Shown here: one piece after another, positions 60,901-64,000 of the stretch
Numbering within the stretch: the stretch's first letter is position 1
Layout: each line of letters begins with the position of its first letter
From: Pseudorasbora parva
Lineage: Eukaryota > Chordata > Actinopteri > Cypriniformes > Gobionidae
DNA: 64,000 bases
NCBI RefSeq assembly: GCF_024679245.1
Contig: NC_090178.1
Location: 3,903,202 to 3,967,201, forward strand
Reading direction: 5' to 3'
Notes under the pieces: generated by a model
The model's input: the letters and a program-made list of their open reading frames with translations, nothing else
Told to the model about the DNA's origin: nothing
Databases searched by the model: none
Translations under genes and position numbers: made by a program

Positions 60901-61416
60901 GTTTGATTAGACCAGAATAGACGTTTCATTTCATGGGATGCATCCAAATGTTCTTGAAGGCCTACCTCCTCATCTCTCATAACAGAAACGAGCATCACGG
61001 ATCAAAAATATCTAAACTGTTCCCCCCAGATCCATGTGAGGACATTATCTGACATTAATATTCAGCTCTGGCAGCGGCTCTTATATAAAGAGACTTTATC
61101 CCCACAACTGGCCCTATAAACTTTAAGATCTCCGTCTTAAATTGTTATTCAGAGCACTTAAAAGAAACCCTAGCATGTGTTGAGAAGGAAACCCTTTGAT
61201 GCAGTGATTTTTAATTATTTATTTCTATTAAGCACTCTCCAGTCTCCCTGTGTCGCAAAACTACAAAGGCAAATGTCTGCCGTTGCTTATACCAGAAGTA
61301 AAACTAAGTGCTTTACATTTTAGATAAGCTGTGTGATTTATATATACAGCAATGTCTCATCTAATCAATACACTAACTGATGTCAGGAGCTAGATACATG
61401 CACAGACATATCTAAA
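60901..61416. other. Stretch without recognised gene
   Basis: No repeat ends or exon seen. Confidence 0.45.
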
Positions 61417-61552
61417 TATATACACCAATGAACCAAAACATTATGCCAAAACAGCACTGACCCACCGAGGGATGGACTCGACGAGAACCCTAAAGGTGCA
61501 CTGCGGTCTCTGGCACCAAGATGTTAGCAACAAATCCTTCTGCATTTTATTA
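61417..61552 (-). pseudogene. Tc1-like transposase C-terminal fragment
   Basis: On the minus strand, K-D-L-L-L-T-S-W-C-Q, then F-R-V-L-V-E-S-I-P-R-W-V-S-A-V-L-A, match the conserved end of a Tc1-like transposase. The adjoining 'accaaaacattatg' and 'tatacaccaatg' correspond to its terminal region. It appears to be the same family as the fragment at 52841-53092. It is not the missing half of that copy, since the order is wrong for a minus-strand gene. Confidence 0.65.
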
Positions 61553-61602
61553 TTCATTCAAGCGTGAAAGAGAACTTGATACTGGCGCGCGTCTTTGTGT
61601 TT

Positions 61603-61606
<4 letters not shown>

Positions 61607-61666
<60 letters not shown>

Positions 61667-61689
61667 TCTGTGTGTGTGTGTGTGTGTGT
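61607..61689. repeat. (GT)n microsatellite
   Basis: About 83 bp with one TTTGTC interruption. Confidence 0.97.
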
Positions 61690-61877
61690 CATAGTCAGGA
61701 CATTCACAGACTCTTCTGTGAAGTTCTCTTCTGTCTTGTTGCACATAAATGGTTTAAAAATATTTGCATGTAATGCAACATGCATATAATGTAACGCTAG
61801 CACAAGGATGACAGAAAAATGGATGCTGCGTTAATTGAGTTAAATATGTTCAATGCTTTAAACTAAAAAATAATTAA

Positions 61878-62898
61878 CCTGTTAACTGTCACTGGCCCAC
61901 CGGTGGGCCCATTTGCCACTGTATGTTTAAAACAATTATATCCTACATTTATCCTGATCTAATGTTGACAAACTATATATCATTTGAAAGTTTACAAACT
62001 CAAGATTCATTCTGTGAAAACCGTTTTGAAATCGGACCTTGTGTTACCATGGAAACGGTGCTCTAATTTATTCTAGCTGGCTCCTCCCCAAGTGGAGTCA
62101 TGTTTTATATTTATTTACCTACTTTATAATAAAAAACATTTCTTATCTTGACAAAACACATATCGTTGGAAAGGTCTGAGTCTCACGGTTCTATATCTGA
62201 AAACGGTTCTATATCTGTTTTGTGATATTTAGACAAAAATACATTAATTTGACACAGGAAATTGCATTTAAAAAAATCTATGGAATTTCAATGACACCCG
62301 GTGGCTATTTGTGGTACAGCGCCTAAACAAAACCTCATGGGAACTTCAACTTTTGTGATATCAACTTCAAATTTGGAACACAAATTGATTAGACATATGG
62401 CTTTGATTTGCTAGTCATTTTTGAGTAAAAAATTTTTTTTAACATATATATTTTATATTAAATATCTATTACAGTATATTTGATTTACAGTAAATTTTAA
62501 CTTCCATAACTTTTTTTATACTTTACTTTTTTATAGCAATACTCTGCTGACTGTCTTCTTTAAAATGAGACCAAACTTATGGCTATATTCCAAAGCATTC
62601 TTGAATTGCAACCATTTAAGTTTGGATAGTGAATTTTCATGTACACTCTAAAAAATGCTGGGTTGTTTTAACCCAATGTTGGGTCAAATATGGACTAACC
62701 CAGCAATTGGGTTATTTTAACCCAGCGATTGGGTTGTTTTAATCCTGCGGTTGGGATAAATATTTGCTTAAGACAACCCAATCGCTGCGTTAAAACAACC
62801 CAACTGCTGGGTTAGTCCATATTTGACCCAATATTGGGTTGTTTTTTACTCAGAATTTTTTAGAGTGATTTTCAAAAAGGGGGATGACAGTTAACAGG
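61878..62898. mobile_element. piggyBac-like non-autonomous element
   Basis: CCTGTTAACTGTCA at the left and TGACAGTTAACAGG at the right are exact inverts, flanked by TTAA (61874-61877 and 62899-62902). CC(T/C) ends at TTAA are typical of piggyBac. 1021 bp, without transposase; contains the element at 62644-62867. Confidence 0.82.
62644..62867. mobile_element. Palindromic MITE with AACCCA repeats
   Basis: CACTCTAAAAAATGCTGGGT at the left and TTTTTTAGAGTG at the right. The interior repeats TTGGGTT and AACCCAA in both orientations, with 'gggttagtccatatttgacc' inverting 'gggtcaaatatggactaacc'. TA precedes it, but the right side reads AT, so the duplication is uncertain. Confidence 0.75.
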
Positions 62899-62902
62899 TT
62901 AA

Positions 62903-63810
62903 ACACATGCGTTAAGGCACTAATTTTGAAAGCACTATTATTTATGTATTATACTGGGTCAAGTATTCCGTTTTTAATTACACTGATATAGTGGTGTAAA
63001 GTATTTGTGTAAATGTACTTAGCTTCTGTAGTAACTTTTTGGCTACTTTGTAGTTGTACTGAATATCTACTTGACTAAATTTTTTAACAAGTAAATGTAC
63101 TTTTTTTTACTGTAAAACATTTGTGTTGAGTAATGCAATTACACATTTTGCATGGCACCTAACTTTTTCTGCAGCCGTTTCTATAAAGAAGCGATTGTCG
63201 CCATCTAAGGGCATTGAAGGTACTATATCTGGCCTTTACTCACCCAAACATGTCAACAGGGCTACTGTACATGAGTGCGAGTGCATGAGAAGGAAGTTGA
63301 ATCGCAGGTGTTTGATTTATGAGATGAGGACATGACTGCAACTGCTGATGAGGCTGAATACAGTGCAAAAAGGCTTTGACTATTTCATTTGACTTAACTT
63401 TATTTATCCGCTATATAAATGAGACCTTATTGGAGGATATTGGTTTCCTTGTGGCCTTTTTGTGCATTCACTGAGACTTGAGAGCTTGTAAAGTTTTTAG
63501 AGGCTGTTGCGCTGATCTTGATTTATTGCAATATTGTTTAGTTGTATTTTTATTTTTATTTTAGAAAAAATAAACATGATTTCTAATCTTACAAATCAAT
63601 GGTTTCGTATTTTCACTGGTATGACTCTCAGGTGTCAAGTGCTAGTGCATAGTTAAGCCTTTATTTAGTATGAGTAAAATAGTAAAATATAACATCAGGT
63701 ACTCTAAGTAAGACTTGTATTCAAGTTGTATTAAGATTTGTGACTTGTAACTTCTAATGGGGTAATTTTTGCTGTAAGGAATCTACTTTTACTCAGGTAC
63801 TGTTTTCAGG
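62903..63810. other. Stretch with possible old DNA element
   Basis: 'gtggtgtaaagtatttgtgt' (about 62992) and 'ttactcaggtactgtttt' (about 63789) look like the two ends of a fish element of the GTAAAGTA...TACTCA type. No coding region is seen in between. Confidence 0.4.
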
Positions 63811-63994
63811 TAGGGGAGAGCGGGGCACAACCTACCGCTTTTTACTTTCACAGTTTGTGTAAATCCACTTGGGGTTCAGAGTATTTATTTTTTCCTCACA
63901 TTAATTTCACACATCTATTATAAGTATGTGGTTCTGTTTCATTAATACAGCCTCGCGCTAAACCTCGCGTTAGGTTGTGCTTCGCACTCCCCTA
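63811..63994. mobile_element. Short TIR MITE at the window edge
   Basis: TAGGGGAGAGCGGGGCACAA at the left; from the right on the other strand TAGGGGAGTGCGAAGCACAA. 184 bp; the right flank is cut by the window end, so the duplication cannot be tested. Confidence 0.65.
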
Positions 63995-64000
63995 CTCTTT

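Overview
This window looks like nuclear DNA of a teleost fish, most likely a cyprinid. The evidence is AT-rich, non-operonic DNA with very long (GT)n, (AT)n, (GATG)n and (GATA)n tracts, dense nested short terminal-inverted-repeat (TIR) elements of hAT, TTAA-target, PIF/Harbinger and Tc1/mariner types, a tRNA-derived SINE, and two Ty3/gypsy LTR retrotransposons of fish-typical lineages (Gmr1-like and sushi-like chromovirus). I recognise no host protein-coding exon and no rRNA or functional tRNA gene. All convincing coding capacity belongs to mobile elements. The window is probably intergenic or deep intronic.

Layout. 0.1-9.5 kb: short TIR elements, a 268-bp (GT)n tract and unremarkable DNA. 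9.9-14.5 kb: four short hAT-type elements with 8-bp target duplications, three perfect and one with a single mismatch. 15-21 kb: more elements, including a 1-kb hAT element with a transposase remnant (19.4-20.4 kb) and a SINE inserted in a 30-bp tandem repeat (20.8-21.2 kb). 22.5-28 kb: a Harbinger-like element, a 30-bp GC-box minisatellite running into a TATA box (24.5-25.2 kb), a 1-kb TA-target element and a compound GATG/GATA array. 30.0-34.7 kb: a deep nest of insertions whose core is a 2.2-kb inverted repeat. 36.55-40.3 kb: a Tc1-like element split by a deleted Gmr1-like LTR element with identical LTRs. 41.5-50.4 kb: arrays of a 58-bp minisatellite, interrupted by an intact sushi-like chromovirus (43.26-48.39 kb, minus strand) and a 930-bp hAT element. 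50.65-51.33 kb: an inverted hairpin plus a second GC-box minisatellite. 52.8-57.1 kb: Tc1 remnant, three-deep MITE nest and foldback with (AT)n. 58.3-60.9 kb: another nest with a BED-finger remnant. 61.4-64 kb: Tc1 remnant, (GT)n, a piggyBac-like element and smaller TIR elements.

How the parts work together. The sushi-like element is the only one that looks complete: gag, then pol (protease, reverse transcriptase, RNase H, integrase, chromodomain), two identical 429-bp LTRs, a polypurine tract and an 11-nt primer site complementary to the predicted start of its own RNA. The Gmr1-like element keeps LTRs, a tRNA-Phe primer site, part of gag and RT-RNase H, but lacks protease and integrase, so any recent movement should have used proteins supplied by a relative. 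All comparisons were made by eye on this sequence; family names rest on motif recognition, not on a database search.
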